Shown: piece by piece, positions 9,837-20,163 of the stretch
How the letters are laid out: each line of letters opens with the position of its first letter
Numbering within the stretch: the first letter of the stretch is position 1
Translations under genes and position numbers: made by a program
The notes under the pieces: model-generated
Seen by the model: the letters and a program-made list of their open reading frames with translations, nothing else
Databases searched by the model: none
What the model was told of the DNA's origin: nothing
Source: an uncultured Bacteroidota bacterium
GTDB taxonomy: Bacteria; Bacteroidota; Bacteroidia; Flavobacteriales; Flavobacteriaceae
Assembly: GCA_902604715.1 (NCBI GenBank)
Contig: CACLAD010000004.1
Coordinates: 1 to 64,000 of the forward strand
Length of the DNA stretch: 64,000 bases
Direction: 5' to 3'

Positions 9837-10888
9837 TGCATTACTTATCAAGATTTTTTTTGTTAATTTTTACATTGATTTTTTCTTGTGATGATGTAAC
9901 TAAATCAGTTGAGAGCTCATTCATTAACCCTGAAGGAATGATTTGGGTTGAAGGTAAATCTTATACAAAAGGTGCAAAGAATAATGACGTTTTTGCAATG
10001 ATGAGGGAAAAACCATCCCACGAAGTTTACATTGATGGTTTTTTTATTGATGCAACTGAAGTTACAAATAATGAATTTCAAAAATTTGTAAATGAAACTG
10101 GTTATTTAACAATGGCTGAAAGAGAAATCGATTGGGATGAAGTGAAGAAAAGCCTACCGGCTGGGACACCAAAACCTCATGATTCGATTTTACAACCCGG
10201 TAGTTTAATATTTAATGATCGAATAAAAACCGTTGAGAATATGGAAAATTATTTTCAATGGTGGAGATGGCAAATAGGTGCAAGTTGGAAAGCGCCAAAA
10301 GGTCCCGGCTCCAGCATTGAGAATAAAGGTAGCTATCCTGTAGTTCATATCGCTTATGAGGATGCTAAAGCTTATTGTGAATGGGCTAATAGAAGACTTC
10401 CTACTGAGGCCGAATGGGAATCAGCAGCTCAAGGAAATTATAAAAATGCCGTTTTTCCTTGGGGAGATGATGTAAATTTATTGAACTCAAATGCAAATAT
10501 ATGGCAAGGTAATTTTCCTGTTAAAAATGAATCGATTGATGGATATGAAATGATTGCCCCTGTAAAATCTTTTCCTGCAAATAGCATTGGTATATTTGAT
10601 ATGGTTGGAAATGTTTGGGAAATTACAGATGATTTATTCAACGTCAATTACTATTCAGAAATAAGCACTGAAACTGAACTAAAAAATCTCAAAGGTGCTA
10701 GTAGTTGTTACAACCCAAGTAACCCATACGAAATACAATATGTAATGAAAGGTGGTTCGTTTTTATGTCATGATTCTTATTGTGCAAGCTATAGAATTTC
10801 TGCAAGGATGGGTGTGAGTGTTGGTTCTGGGTCTGACCATACCGGATTTAGAACAGTTGCAACACCTGAAATGCTTCTAAATAAATAA
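9836..10888 (+). CDS. Formylglycine-generating enzyme (sulfatase-modifying factor) family, secreted
   Basis: FFIDATEVTNNEFQKFV, RLPTEAEWESAAQG, GNVWEITDD and the two-Cys motif KGGSFLCHDSYCASYRISAR. Confidence 0.93.
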   Translation: MHYLSRFFLLIFTLIFSCDDVTKSVESSFINPEGMIWVEGKSYTKGAKNNDVFAMMREKPSHEVYIDGFFIDATEVTNNEFQKFVNETGYLTMAEREIDWDEVKKSLPAGTPKPHDSILQPGSLIFNDRIKTVENMENYFQWWRWQIGASWKAPKGPGSSIENKGSYPVVHIAYEDAKAYCEWANRRLPTEAEWESAAQGNYKNAVFPWGDDVNLLNSNANIWQGNFPVKNESIDGYEMIAPVKSFPANSIGIFDMVGNVWEITDDLFNVNYYSEISTETELKNLKGASSCYNPSNPYEIQYVMKGGSFLCHDSYCASYRISARMGVSVGSGSDHTGFRTVATPEMLLNK

Positions 10889-10958
10889 CTCTTTTTTTGA
10901 GCTTTAATACTCTATTTTTTTATATTTAGTATTGATAAAATAAACTAACTAATTTCAA

Positions 10959-12443
10959 ATGTATTATCTGGGTCTAGATGTTGGCAGTTCTTCTGTAAAA
11001 GCAGCTTTAGTTGAAGCAAAATCAGGTAAGGGCATTCTAAGTGCACATGAACCAAAAAATGAAATGAGTATAAGCTCATTAAAAAATGACTGGGCAGAGC
11101 AAGGTCCAAATGTCTGGTGGAAGCACACATGTACTGCTATAAAAAGGGTTTGTAAAGAATCTAATATTGATCCTAAAAAAATTATTTCGATTGGGATTTC
11201 ATATCAAATGCACGGACTAGTCATCGTAGATAAAAATGGGGAACCACTTAGAGATTCTATTATTTGGTGTGATAGTAGAGCCGTTAATATTGGAAATGAT
11301 GCTTATGAAAAGTTGGGTAAGAATAAGTGTATGTCTCATCTGCTAAATTCTCCAGGAAACTTTACAGCATCAAAGTTAAAATGGGTAAAAGAAAATGAAC
11401 CTGAGGTCTATGAAAAAATATATAAATATATGTTACCTGGAGATTTTATCGCATATAAATTAACCGGTGAAATTAACACAACAAGAAATGGTTTATCAGA
11501 AGGAATAATTTGGGATTATAAAAACAATGAAACCGCAAATTGGTTGCTAGATTTCTACGGTATTGATCGAAATCTTACACCTGATTTAGTTGAAAACTTT
11601 ACGAATCAAGGGGTTACTAATTTGAAATCATCTGAAGAAACCGGATTAAATATTGGCATTCCAATTTCCTATAGAGCTGGTGATCAGCCAAATAATGCTC
11701 TTGCTTTAAATGTTTTTGATAATGGTGAGGTAGCAGCGTCGGGTGGAACTTCAGGGGTTATTTATTCAATTACAAACGATATTAATTCTAGGGAACCATC
11801 TAGAATAAATCATTTTGCTCATGTTAATTATAACGATAAGAATAATTCCATTGGAAAATTACTGTGTATTAACGGAGCAGGCATACAGTATAGATGGCTT
11901 AGAAATCATAGTATTGGCAAATCATATGAAAAAATGAATGAAGTTGCATCAAGTGTTCCAGTTGGGTCTGAAGGAATTTCAGTTATACCCTTTGGTAACG
12001 GAGCTGAAAGAATGTTAAATAATAAAAATATAGGAACACATATATGTAACATTAATTTGAATCAACATAGCCATGGTCATTTATACAGATCATCATTGGA
12101 GGGAATTGCTTTCTCATTTATGTACGGAATGGAAATTTTAAAAAATGACAATGCGTTAATTAATGTGGTTAGAGCTGGTAATGATAATTTATTTAGATCT
12201 AAAATTTTTGCAAATACTGTTGCTACCTTAATAGGTCATGAAATTGAAATCTATAATACAACTGGTGCATTTGGTGCTGCCAGAGCATCAGGAGTTATGA
12301 ATGATAATTTAGATTCATTTAGAAAAAAAATAACTAAAAACGATCACGTAATGACATTTTTACCACTTAAGAATACATCTGAGTATGTAGACGCCTATTC
12401 TAGATGGAAAGAAGATTTACAAGGAGTATTAAAAAACAAATAA
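10959..12443 (+). CDS. xylB: Xylulokinase
   Basis: FGGY kinase: [45 protein letters not shown]; adjacent to xylA. Confidence 0.93.
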   Translation: MYYLGLDVGSSSVKAALVEAKSGKGILSAHEPKNEMSISSLKNDWAEQGPNVWWKHTCTAIKRVCKESNIDPKKIISIGISYQMHGLVIVDKNGEPLRDSIIWCDSRAVNIGNDAYEKLGKNKCMSHLLNSPGNFTASKLKWVKENEPEVYEKIYKYMLPGDFIAYKLTGEINTTRNGLSEGIIWDYKNNETANWLLDFYGIDRNLTPDLVENFTNQGVTNLKSSEETGLNIGIPISYRAGDQPNNALALNVFDNGEVAASGGTSGVIYSITNDINSREPSRINHFAHVNYNDKNNSIGKLLCINGAGIQYRWLRNHSIGKSYEKMNEVASSVPVGSEGISVIPFGNGAERMLNNKNIGTHICNINLNQHSHGHLYRSSLEGIAFSFMYGMEILKNDNALINVVRAGNDNLFRSKIFANTVATLIGHEIEIYNTTGAFGAARASGVMNDNLDSFRKKITKNDHVMTFLPLKNTSEYVDAYSRWKEDLQGVLKNK

Positions 12444-12450
12444 TATAATT

Positions 12451-13764
12451 ATGAGTAAAGAATATTATAAAGGAATTGAAAAAATTAAATATGAAGGAGC
12501 TGAATCAGATAATCCTTTAGCATTCAAATATTATGATCCAAATAAAGTAGTTGCTGGAAAAACAATGAAAGAACATTTCAAATTTGCAATTGCTTATTGG
12601 CATTCATTCTGTGGAGTTGGATCTGATCCTTTTGGACCTGGAACATTGAACTTTGAATGGGATAAAAATCCTGATCCGATTCAAGCTGCAAAAGATAAAG
12701 CTGATGCTGCATTTGAATTTATTGGCAAAATGGGGTTTGATTACTTCTGTTTCCACGATTTTGATTTAGTAAGAGAAGCTACAACGTTTTCAGAGTCAGA
12801 AAAAAGACTTGAAACAATAGTTGAGTACATTAAAAATAAAAAAGAGGAAACTGGAATTAAGCTTCTGTGGGGAACAGCAAACTGTTTTTCAAATCCAAGA
12901 TATATGAATGGGGCAGCTACTAATCCAAATTTCAATGTGGTTGCTCATGCTGGAGCTCAGGTAAAATTAGCCTTAGATGCAACAATTGCTTTAGAAGGAG
13001 AGAATTATGTATTCTGGGGTGGAAGAGAAGGCTATATGTCTTTACTAAATACTGATATAGGAAGAGAACTTGATCACATGGCTAGATTCTTAACCATGGC
13101 AAAGGATTATGCCAGATCACAGGGGTTCAAAGGAACTTTTTTCATTGAACCAAAACCAATGGAGCCAATGAAACATCAATATGATTTTGACGCTGCAACT
13201 GCAGTTGGATTTCTTAAAGAATACGGACTTGATAAAGACTTTAAACTAAATATTGAAGTTAATCATGCGACCCTTGCACAGCATACTATGCAGCACGAGC
13301 TTGCTGTAGCTGCAAAAGCAGGGATGCTTGGAAGTATTGATGCGAATAGAGGTGACTACCAAAATGGTTGGGATACTGACCAATTTCCAAATAATGTTCT
13401 TGAGACAACTGAGGCAATGCTAGTATTTCTTCAAGCTGGTGGACTTCAGGGCGGAGGAATAAACTTTGATGCTAAAATCAGAAGAAATTCTACTGATTTG
13501 GAAGACATATTCTATGCGCACATTGGTGGAGCTGATACTTTCGCAAGAGCTTTAGTCACTGCTGATAAAATAATGACCTCATCCTCCTATTCTGATTTAA
13601 GAAAAAAGAGATATCAGAGTTTTGATAGTGGAAAAGGGAAAGATTTTGAGAACGGTAAATTAGAGTTAAAAGACTTATATGAAATAGCAAAAGATACTAA
13701 CGAAATAAGTCCTGAAAGTGGAAAACAAGAGCTCTTCGAAAATATTTTAAACCAGTATTTATAA
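12451..13764 (+). CDS. xylA: Xylose isomerase
   Basis: [52 protein letters not shown]. Confidence 0.98.
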   Translation: MSKEYYKGIEKIKYEGAESDNPLAFKYYDPNKVVAGKTMKEHFKFAIAYWHSFCGVGSDPFGPGTLNFEWDKNPDPIQAAKDKADAAFEFIGKMGFDYFCFHDFDLVREATTFSESEKRLETIVEYIKNKKEETGIKLLWGTANCFSNPRYMNGAATNPNFNVVAHAGAQVKLALDATIALEGENYVFWGGREGYMSLLNTDIGRELDHMARFLTMAKDYARSQGFKGTFFIEPKPMEPMKHQYDFDAATAVGFLKEYGLDKDFKLNIEVNHATLAQHTMQHELAVAAKAGMLGSIDANRGDYQNGWDTDQFPNNVLETTEAMLVFLQAGGLQGGGINFDAKIRRNSTDLEDIFYAHIGGADTFARALVTADKIMTSSSYSDLRKKRYQSFDSGKGKDFENGKLELKDLYEIAKDTNEISPESGKQELFENILNQYL

Positions 13765-13770
13765 CATATT

Positions 13771-15423
13771 TTGACAACAGTATTAGAGGGTTTAGATTGG
13801 ATTGTCTTGGGAATATATTTTCTAGCACTGATTTTTATTGCAGTGTGGGTTGTTTTACAAAAAAATAAAAATACAGAAGACTATTTTCTAGCTGGAAGAA
13901 ATGTTGGATGGTTCGTAATTGGTGCTTCAATTTTCGCCTCAAACATTGGGTCCGAACATGTTGTTGGACTAGCAGGAACAGGTTTTGAATCTGGAACACC
14001 CATGGCTCATTATGAGCTGCATGCATGGATAGTATTATTATTGGGTTGGTTGTTTTTACCATTTTACATTAGGAGTGGGGCTTTTACAATGCCTGAGTTT
14101 TTGGAGAAACGATTTGATTCAAAATCAAGATGGTTCTTATCACTTTTTTCTCTAGTTGCATATGTATTAACAAAAGTTTCTGTTACAATATATGCAGGCG
14201 GGATTGTTGTCTCTGAATTGCTGGGAATACCCTTTTGGTACGGAGCGATTGGGGTGGTGGTTTTTACAGGAATATATACTGTGATAGGAGGAATGAAAGC
14301 TGTAATTTATACTGAAACCCTGCAGGCTATTATACTAATTCTGGGTTCAATAATTATCACTTATCTGGGATTGCAAGAAGTTGGTGGGTGGGGTGAATTA
14401 AGAAACACCGTTATTGCTGCAAGCCCTGATCATTTTAACATGTGGCGCCCAATGTCAGATCCTGATTTTCCTTGGACTGGGTTGTTGTTTGGTGGTACAA
14501 TAGTTGGTGTTTGGTATTGGTGTACAGATCAATATATTGTTCAAAGAACATTGGCAGCAAACAATATTAAAATTGGAAGAAGAGGGGCAATATTTGGAGC
14601 TTATTTAAAATTACTTCCCATATTTATTTTTTTAATTCCAGGAATAATTGCCTTTGCATTATCGGTTCAAAACCCTGAGGTATTTTCTATTGAAAAAGCT
14701 GATAGGGCATTCCCAATGCTTGTTAAAACTTTACTTCCTGTTGGACTGAAAGGCTTGGTTGCTGGGGGTCTAATGGCAGCACTTATGAGCTCACTTGCAT
14801 CAGTATTTAATTCATGCTCAACTATATTTACAATTGACATTTATAAAAAGTTAAAGCCTAATGAATCAGAAAAAAAACTATTAATTATTGGTAAGCTCGC
14901 AACTACTGTAATTGTAATTCTTGGAATCATTTGGATTCCGATTATGGAAAAAATTGGCGGTGGTGTTATGTATCAATATCTCCAAAATGTTCAATCCTAT
15001 ATAGCTCCCCCAGTAGCAGCTGTTTTCATCTTAGGAATTGTTTGGAAAAGGGTAAATTCAAAAGCAGCCATAACAACCTTAATGGCTGGTTTAGTTTTAT
15101 TAATTATGAGGCTCAGTTCAGAAATTTATTTTCAGCCTGAAATATCTTCAAACACAATAGTTGATAGCTATATGTTTGTCTTTGCCACAATTAATTTTTC
15201 ACATATGGCAATACTTATGTTCATATTTTCAATTTTATTATGTGTGAGTGTTACACTTTCTACAACTGAACCCGAATATAGTAAAATTGTTGGCCTATCA
15301 TTTGGAACATTAACAAAAGAACAAAAGTTAGAAAACAAAAATAGTTATGAAGCAATAGATGTGATTTTATCAGTGACTCTGTTAATAATAGTCGTTGTTA
15401 TTTTAAACTATTTTACTGGCTAA
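13771..15423 (+). CDS. Sodium/solute symporter (SSS family), probable xylose transporter
   Basis: TEDYFLAGRNVGWFVIGASIFASNIGSEHVVGLAG; TTG start; downstream of xylA. Confidence 0.9.
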   Translation: MTTVLEGLDWIVLGIYFLALIFIAVWVVLQKNKNTEDYFLAGRNVGWFVIGASIFASNIGSEHVVGLAGTGFESGTPMAHYELHAWIVLLLGWLFLPFYIRSGAFTMPEFLEKRFDSKSRWFLSLFSLVAYVLTKVSVTIYAGGIVVSELLGIPFWYGAIGVVVFTGIYTVIGGMKAVIYTETLQAIILILGSIIITYLGLQEVGGWGELRNTVIAASPDHFNMWRPMSDPDFPWTGLLFGGTIVGVWYWCTDQYIVQRTLAANNIKIGRRGAIFGAYLKLLPIFIFLIPGIIAFALSVQNPEVFSIEKADRAFPMLVKTLLPVGLKGLVAGGLMAALMSSLASVFNSCSTIFTIDIYKKLKPNESEKKLLIIGKLATTVIVILGIIWIPIMEKIGGGVMYQYLQNVQSYIAPPVAAVFILGIVWKRVNSKAAITTLMAGLVLLIMRLSSEIYFQPEISSNTIVDSYMFVFATINFSHMAILMFIFSILLCVSVTLSTTEPEYSKIVGLSFGTLTKEQKLENKNSYEAIDVILSVTLLIIVVVILNYFTG

Positions 15424-15436
15424 TTAAAACTATATA

Positions 15437-16288
15437 TTGAATAAAACAATATACATATTATTTATAACCGTATTATTATATAATTGTAATAGTGAGGATA
15501 GTTTAAATAATACGGGTGACCTGGAATCTAATAATCTAATATCTACAACAATCACAATTGAACAGGAATTAGAAGATGGGAATACAATATTAAGGCCTGT
15601 AATAATTCAAGCTCCAAATGTAATTGACGCTAATAAAAACTATCCAGTTGTTTTCGCATATCATGGACGTGGAGGAAATAATAATAGCTGGATTAATATA
15701 CTCGGTAACTATACAAATTCAGGAGCATTTATAGGGGTTTATCCACAGGGTTATTTGGAATCGTGGAATCTGGGGCCCGAACCCTCTAATGCTGATGATG
15801 TAGAATTTACTAATTTAATTATTGCTGAATTAGAAAGTTATAATAACTTAAATCTTGAAAAAATATATGCGATTGGTATATCAAATGGGTCAGGAATTGT
15901 AAATAAATTAGCTATTGAAACTAGTCATTTTAAAGCTATTGCTCCTATTGTTTCTCAACTAATTGAGAGTCTTCCTCTGCTTGAATCCACTAATCCAGTT
16001 TCTGTGTTTCAAGTAAATGGTGCGGCAGACACATCTATTCCGATTAACGGTGGGCTACAATTTGGACATGTGTTTTTAGATGCATTTGAAAGTGCTCAAC
16101 TTTGGGCGTCTCAATTTAATTGCTCTGAAAATCCAAATACAATAATGTTAGGACAAGATACTTTATACATCTTTGATTCTTGTGATAATGGAAAGGAAAT
16201 AAGGTATCTCAGAATTGAAAATGGTGGTCATAATTTAAATCTAAATATATTATTTCTAGATGTATGGGATTTTTTCCAAAGATTCTAA
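15437..16288 (+). CDS. Alpha/beta hydrolase esterase, CE1/LpqC-like lipoprotein
   Basis: VVFAYHGRGGNNNSW, GVYPQGY, nucleophile elbow GISNG, catalytic His in GGHNL; TTG start. Confidence 0.8.
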   Translation: MNKTIYILFITVLLYNCNSEDSLNNTGDLESNNLISTTITIEQELEDGNTILRPVIIQAPNVIDANKNYPVVFAYHGRGGNNNSWINILGNYTNSGAFIGVYPQGYLESWNLGPEPSNADDVEFTNLIIAELESYNNLNLEKIYAIGISNGSGIVNKLAIETSHFKAIAPIVSQLIESLPLLESTNPVSVFQVNGAADTSIPINGGLQFGHVFLDAFESAQLWASQFNCSENPNTIMLGQDTLYIFDSCDNGKEIRYLRIENGGHNLNLNILFLDVWDFFQRF

Positions 16289-17131
16289 TTATTTATTTAT
16301 AGTTGGGGGGCCTGATAAATACCCATTAGATTTTAGAAAAATATCTGTCTGCAAAAGTGTATCTACAAAATCATCACCCCTATTAAAAAAAGCATGTTCT
16401 GCACCCTCATACAAAATAATATTACATCTACTGCCAACAGCATCCATTCTTTTTTTATAATTTTCAATTAATTCAACTGGTATTACTTTATCCTCAGTAC
16501 CGGTTAATATAATTGTTGGGGGAGCCCCTTTGCTTATATTATCGTATGGTGAAGCATCTGAGGGGTTATCAATCCATATCCATTTTCTTCCATAATGTAT
16601 GACTGGATTATAAAGAATTAATAAGTTAGGTTTAGAGCTAATAGTCAGATCTTCATCACCATTATCAAATAACTCAATATTTCCCGCAACTGCTGCCAAG
16701 TGTCCTCCTGCTGATCCCCCGGCAGCAGCAATTTTACTTGGATCAATTGAAAGTAATCTTGCATTCGACCTGATAAACCTTATTGCAGATTTTGCATCCT
16801 CCATTGCTTGAATCGGGGATGTGCCGTGCTTATTTCTTATCCTATACTCAACAGAAATAGTTACCATCCCCCTAGAAGCAAAATATCTTGACTGTCTTTG
16901 AAATTGTTCTGGGTTTCCAGAATTCCAACCGCCTCCATGAAAAAAAACTATACAACTATATTTTTTTTTGATATCAAATTCTGAAGGTTTATATACAAAT
17001 AAATTGAGCTCTCCTTCTTTAGTATTCTTATAAAGAATCTTTTCAGGTTTTATTTGTTGAATTTTATTTTGAGAATAATTTAATTGGAGTGAACCAAGTA
17101 TTAATAATGTACTTATGGTAAACCTTAACAT
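16289..17131 (-). CDS. Secreted alpha/beta hydrolase (BD-FAE/carboxylesterase-like)
   Basis: VFFHGGGWNSG and nucleophile elbow GGSAGG, His in GAEHAFF. Confidence 0.85.
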   Translation of the reverse strand: MLRFTISTLLILGSLQLNYSQNKIQQIKPEKILYKNTKEGELNLFVYKPSEFDIKKKYSCIVFFHGGGWNSGNPEQFQRQSRYFASRGMVTISVEYRIRNKHGTSPIQAMEDAKSAIRFIRSNARLLSIDPSKIAAAGGSAGGHLAAVAGNIELFDNGDEDLTISSKPNLLILYNPVIHYGRKWIWIDNPSDASPYDNISKGAPPTIILTGTEDKVIPVELIENYKKRMDAVGSRCNIILYEGAEHAFFNRGDDFVDTLLQTDIFLKSNGYLSGPPTINK

Positions 17132-17133
17132 TA

Positions 17134-20085
17134 TTAATTAAAATTTATAAAGCTTTTTACAACTTCATATGTTTTTGTTGGAATCGTATCATTATCATAC
17201 ATAGACATATAATGTCCTTTTAAACCTCGCGAGCTTTTTCTCTCTCCCATACTCCAAAAATTTACTGTAACTAATCCGTTTTTTGATTTTTCTTGAGATA
17301 AGTTCATTAGCTTTTGATATACCTCAGCTTGCTTTTTGACAGAATTTAAACTGTTATTTTCACCATCATTATAATAATCTAACTCGGTTATATGAAATTC
17401 AAGTTTATTTGAATGAGCCCAGTCAATTAGATCAGATAATTTTTTTAACTCCTCGTCTAAATTTTCAACAAATTGTTTAAGTCCTTGGTTATTCATTAAA
17501 TGACCTTGCCAACCTATACCATCAACTCTATGACCTTTTGATTTTAAATACAAAACTGTTTCCTTTAACTTATCCCACATTGGAATCTGCATACCACCAT
17601 TCTGATTATAAACAAGCTTTTTATTTGGTGCATATTTATCTGCGAGTTCAAATGCTTTAATAATATACAATGGATATCCGTTTTCGTCAAGACCAATATC
17701 TAACCATGGGTTTTCCCATTTGCTATTTCCTGGCTTTGAGCCAAGCCATTTTCCCGAAGCTAAAATGGTTTCGTTTACAACATCAATCCATTTTATATTT
17801 TCAAAATCTTTATATCTGCTTAGAAGTCTGAATAAAAATTCTTCAAGGCTGGCTTGAAGTTCATCAGCTGTTCTGGCATCATCTTTTATCCATTTTGAAC
17901 ACTGTGGTCCAATAGGACTATGAAGTCTAAAAAGTAAGTTATTATTTTTTGAAAACTCAACAAAGTTGTCAATTTGGTCCCATTTCCAACTACCATTTGT
18001 TGGATTAATATTTGCCTGTTTTGCAGCATTCATTGCTGTCAAATATTTAAAGTCTTTTAAAAATAAATTTGCATAATTACTGCTAAGTTCTCTATGTATT
18101 AATGTTGATCCGACCAAAAAGCTTTCATTCTGAAGAGATGAAATTAGACTGACATTATTGTTCTCTTTTGGGGTTAACAATTCTTCAGATTCATATTTTA
18201 AGATTGAATCAACTTGTTTCTTTGTAAATTTTTTAAGTAATATTTCTTTTATAAGACTAAATGTTTCTTTATAAATTGTTTCTTTCTGATTATCTGTCAA
18301 GTTGTTATCAGCAGTCAAATTATTATTTCTTGCGTACTTACTATAAAAAACGTCAATGATAAATTCTTTTTGATTTTTATTCATCAGCATTTCTCCAGCG
18401 ATATAATTTCCGATAACCTTTGACCTTTTATCAGCCCTCGAGTTTGATTTGTCATTAGTCATGATATTTTCTGGAATATTATTTGATTCGACTACAATCT
18501 CCATTTCTGAAAGCTGAGAGTTAAAAAAACCGTTGGCTAACTTGACAAACTGAGTTTTTATCCTTTGGTAATTTTCTAAACCAGCTTTATTTTCGGTTTC
18601 ATTTGGATCAATCTTATAGTCATAAAGCTCTTCAGCATAAATATCATCATTTGAAATTGGCTCAGTACTTTTTTTATTTTTTACCCAAACTGTATATCTA
18701 TATCTTTCTGATCTAAAACTGTAGCCCATAGTTTCTCCAGAGTTCTTAGAACGTCTTGGATATTGACTAACTGCAAAAATCTTAGATGTGGTTTTTTCAC
18801 CCTCAATTTGTGGCCTCAAGCTTATACCATCTAGATTTTGAGGCATATCCAGATTTGTCATATCACAGAGAGTGGGAAAAATATCAACAAATTCAGTTGG
18901 TGAGCTTATTTTATACATCTCATTAACCCTTGGGTCTTTAATCAATAGTGGTGAGCGTGTTGACTGCTCAAAATTTGTATGTTTGGTCCACTGGCTGTGA
19001 TCTCCAAGATGAAAGCCATGATCACCCCAAATAACAATAATTGTATTTTTATCTAAGCCTTTTTCTTTAAGCTTATCAACAAGCTTTCCTATTTGCGCAT
19101 CAATATAACTTGAGGCAGCGTAATATCCATGAATCAATTTTCTTTGAAAATCATCTGCTAAAATCAAAAGATTTTCCTCATTGTGTGGATAGTCTGTTTC
19201 AGGTGTATGATAGGAGTTGATTTCCCACCCAGCTTTATAAGCAATATCAACAGGGTATTTGGACTTTATTCTAAATTCCGCCAGCTTAATCTCATTTGGG
19301 TCATATAAATCCCAATATTTTGTAGGTGCAACAAATGGCATATGAGGTCGAACGAATCCCACAGCAAGAAAAAATGGTTGTGAAGTATCCATATTATCGA
19401 TTAAATCAAGGCTACGATTAGCAATTGCACCATCTATATATGCACCGTCAGGAACATCAGCACTTTCATATGGTGGCTTAAAAATGTCAGTAGTATATTT
19501 ATTTAAACCTCTCTCACTAATACCCTTTGAAATTCCTTCTTGCCTTAGTTGAGATACTTTTGCTCTAATTTCATCACTTTGGTAGAATCCATTTGCAGGA
19601 AAACTGTATCCATCAGAAAATGTTAGGTTTCTCTGAGATATAAACGGAACAGACCAAGACGGCTTGTCTTTAAAATTGTCAACACTTCGATTATCAAAAA
19701 TCTTACCAATACCTATTGTCTGATAGCCATTTTGCTTGAAATACTGAGGAAGAGTTAAAATATCAGGATTCATATCTCTCATTCTTGTTTTTAAATCCCA
19801 AACTCTTGTCTTGTCAGGTCTTAGGCCGGTCATTAGACTGGCCCTTGAGGGACCACATACTGCTTGCTGAGTGTGATTATTTAAAAAAACAGTTGATGAT
19901 TTTGATAATTCGTCAATATTTGGTGTGACAGCGAATTCATCACCAAAACTCCCAATACTTGGCTTCAAATCATCCACGGCAATAAACAAAACATTCATTT
20001 TTTCCTTAGCCTGAGAAAATACAGAAATATATGAGAAAAGTAATACGCAAAATACAATTGTTTTAAGACTAGTTACTCTATTCAT
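17134..20085 (-). CDS. Sulfatase - helical module - GH10 fusion protein, secreted
   Basis: N-terminal sulfatase NVLFIAVDDLKPSIGSFGD, CGPSRASLMTG; helical segment ~18181..18438; C-terminal GH10 WIDVVNETI and FHITELDYY; one uninterrupted frame; likely start at MNRVTSL rather than 20118. Confidence 0.92.
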   Translation of the reverse strand: MNRVTSLKTIVFCVLLFSYISVFSQAKEKMNVLFIAVDDLKPSIGSFGDEFAVTPNIDELSKSSTVFLNNHTQQAVCGPSRASLMTGLRPDKTRVWDLKTRMRDMNPDILTLPQYFKQNGYQTIGIGKIFDNRSVDNFKDKPSWSVPFISQRNLTFSDGYSFPANGFYQSDEIRAKVSQLRQEGISKGISERGLNKYTTDIFKPPYESADVPDGAYIDGAIANRSLDLIDNMDTSQPFFLAVGFVRPHMPFVAPTKYWDLYDPNEIKLAEFRIKSKYPVDIAYKAGWEINSYHTPETDYPHNEENLLILADDFQRKLIHGYYAASSYIDAQIGKLVDKLKEKGLDKNTIIVIWGDHGFHLGDHSQWTKHTNFEQSTRSPLLIKDPRVNEMYKISSPTEFVDIFPTLCDMTNLDMPQNLDGISLRPQIEGEKTTSKIFAVSQYPRRSKNSGETMGYSFRSERYRYTVWVKNKKSTEPISNDDIYAEELYDYKIDPNETENKAGLENYQRIKTQFVKLANGFFNSQLSEMEIVVESNNIPENIMTNDKSNSRADKRSKVIGNYIAGEMLMNKNQKEFIIDVFYSKYARNNNLTADNNLTDNQKETIYKETFSLIKEILLKKFTKKQVDSILKYESEELLTPKENNNVSLISSLQNESFLVGSTLIHRELSSNYANLFLKDFKYLTAMNAAKQANINPTNGSWKWDQIDNFVEFSKNNNLLFRLHSPIGPQCSKWIKDDARTADELQASLEEFLFRLLSRYKDFENIKWIDVVNETILASGKWLGSKPGNSKWENPWLDIGLDENGYPLYIIKAFELADKYAPNKKLVYNQNGGMQIPMWDKLKETVLYLKSKGHRVDGIGWQGHLMNNQGLKQFVENLDEELKKLSDLIDWAHSNKLEFHITELDYYNDGENNSLNSVKKQAEVYQKLMNLSQEKSKNGLVTVNFWSMGERKSSRGLKGHYMSMYDNDTIPTKTYEVVKSFINFN

Positions 20086-20129
20086 AATCAGATAGGTTTT
20101 AGTTTGTTTAAATATCATTAAAATTTAAT

Positions 20130-20153
20130 TATTATCATAACTTTATGATAATA
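20130..20153. promoter_or_regulatory. Palindromic operator candidate between divergent GH10 genes
   Basis: TATTATCATAA-CT-TTATGATAATA, 11-bp perfect arms with 2-nt centre in a divergent intergenic region. Confidence 0.5.
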
Positions 20154-20163
20154 TATAATTGAT

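Noticed and set aside
18439-18540. Possibility that the sulfatase-GH10 ORF is an assembly chimera
   Set aside because: No frameshift or stop across the junction, and a discrete helical domain with a paralog elsewhere sits between the domains; still cannot be excluded without reads.
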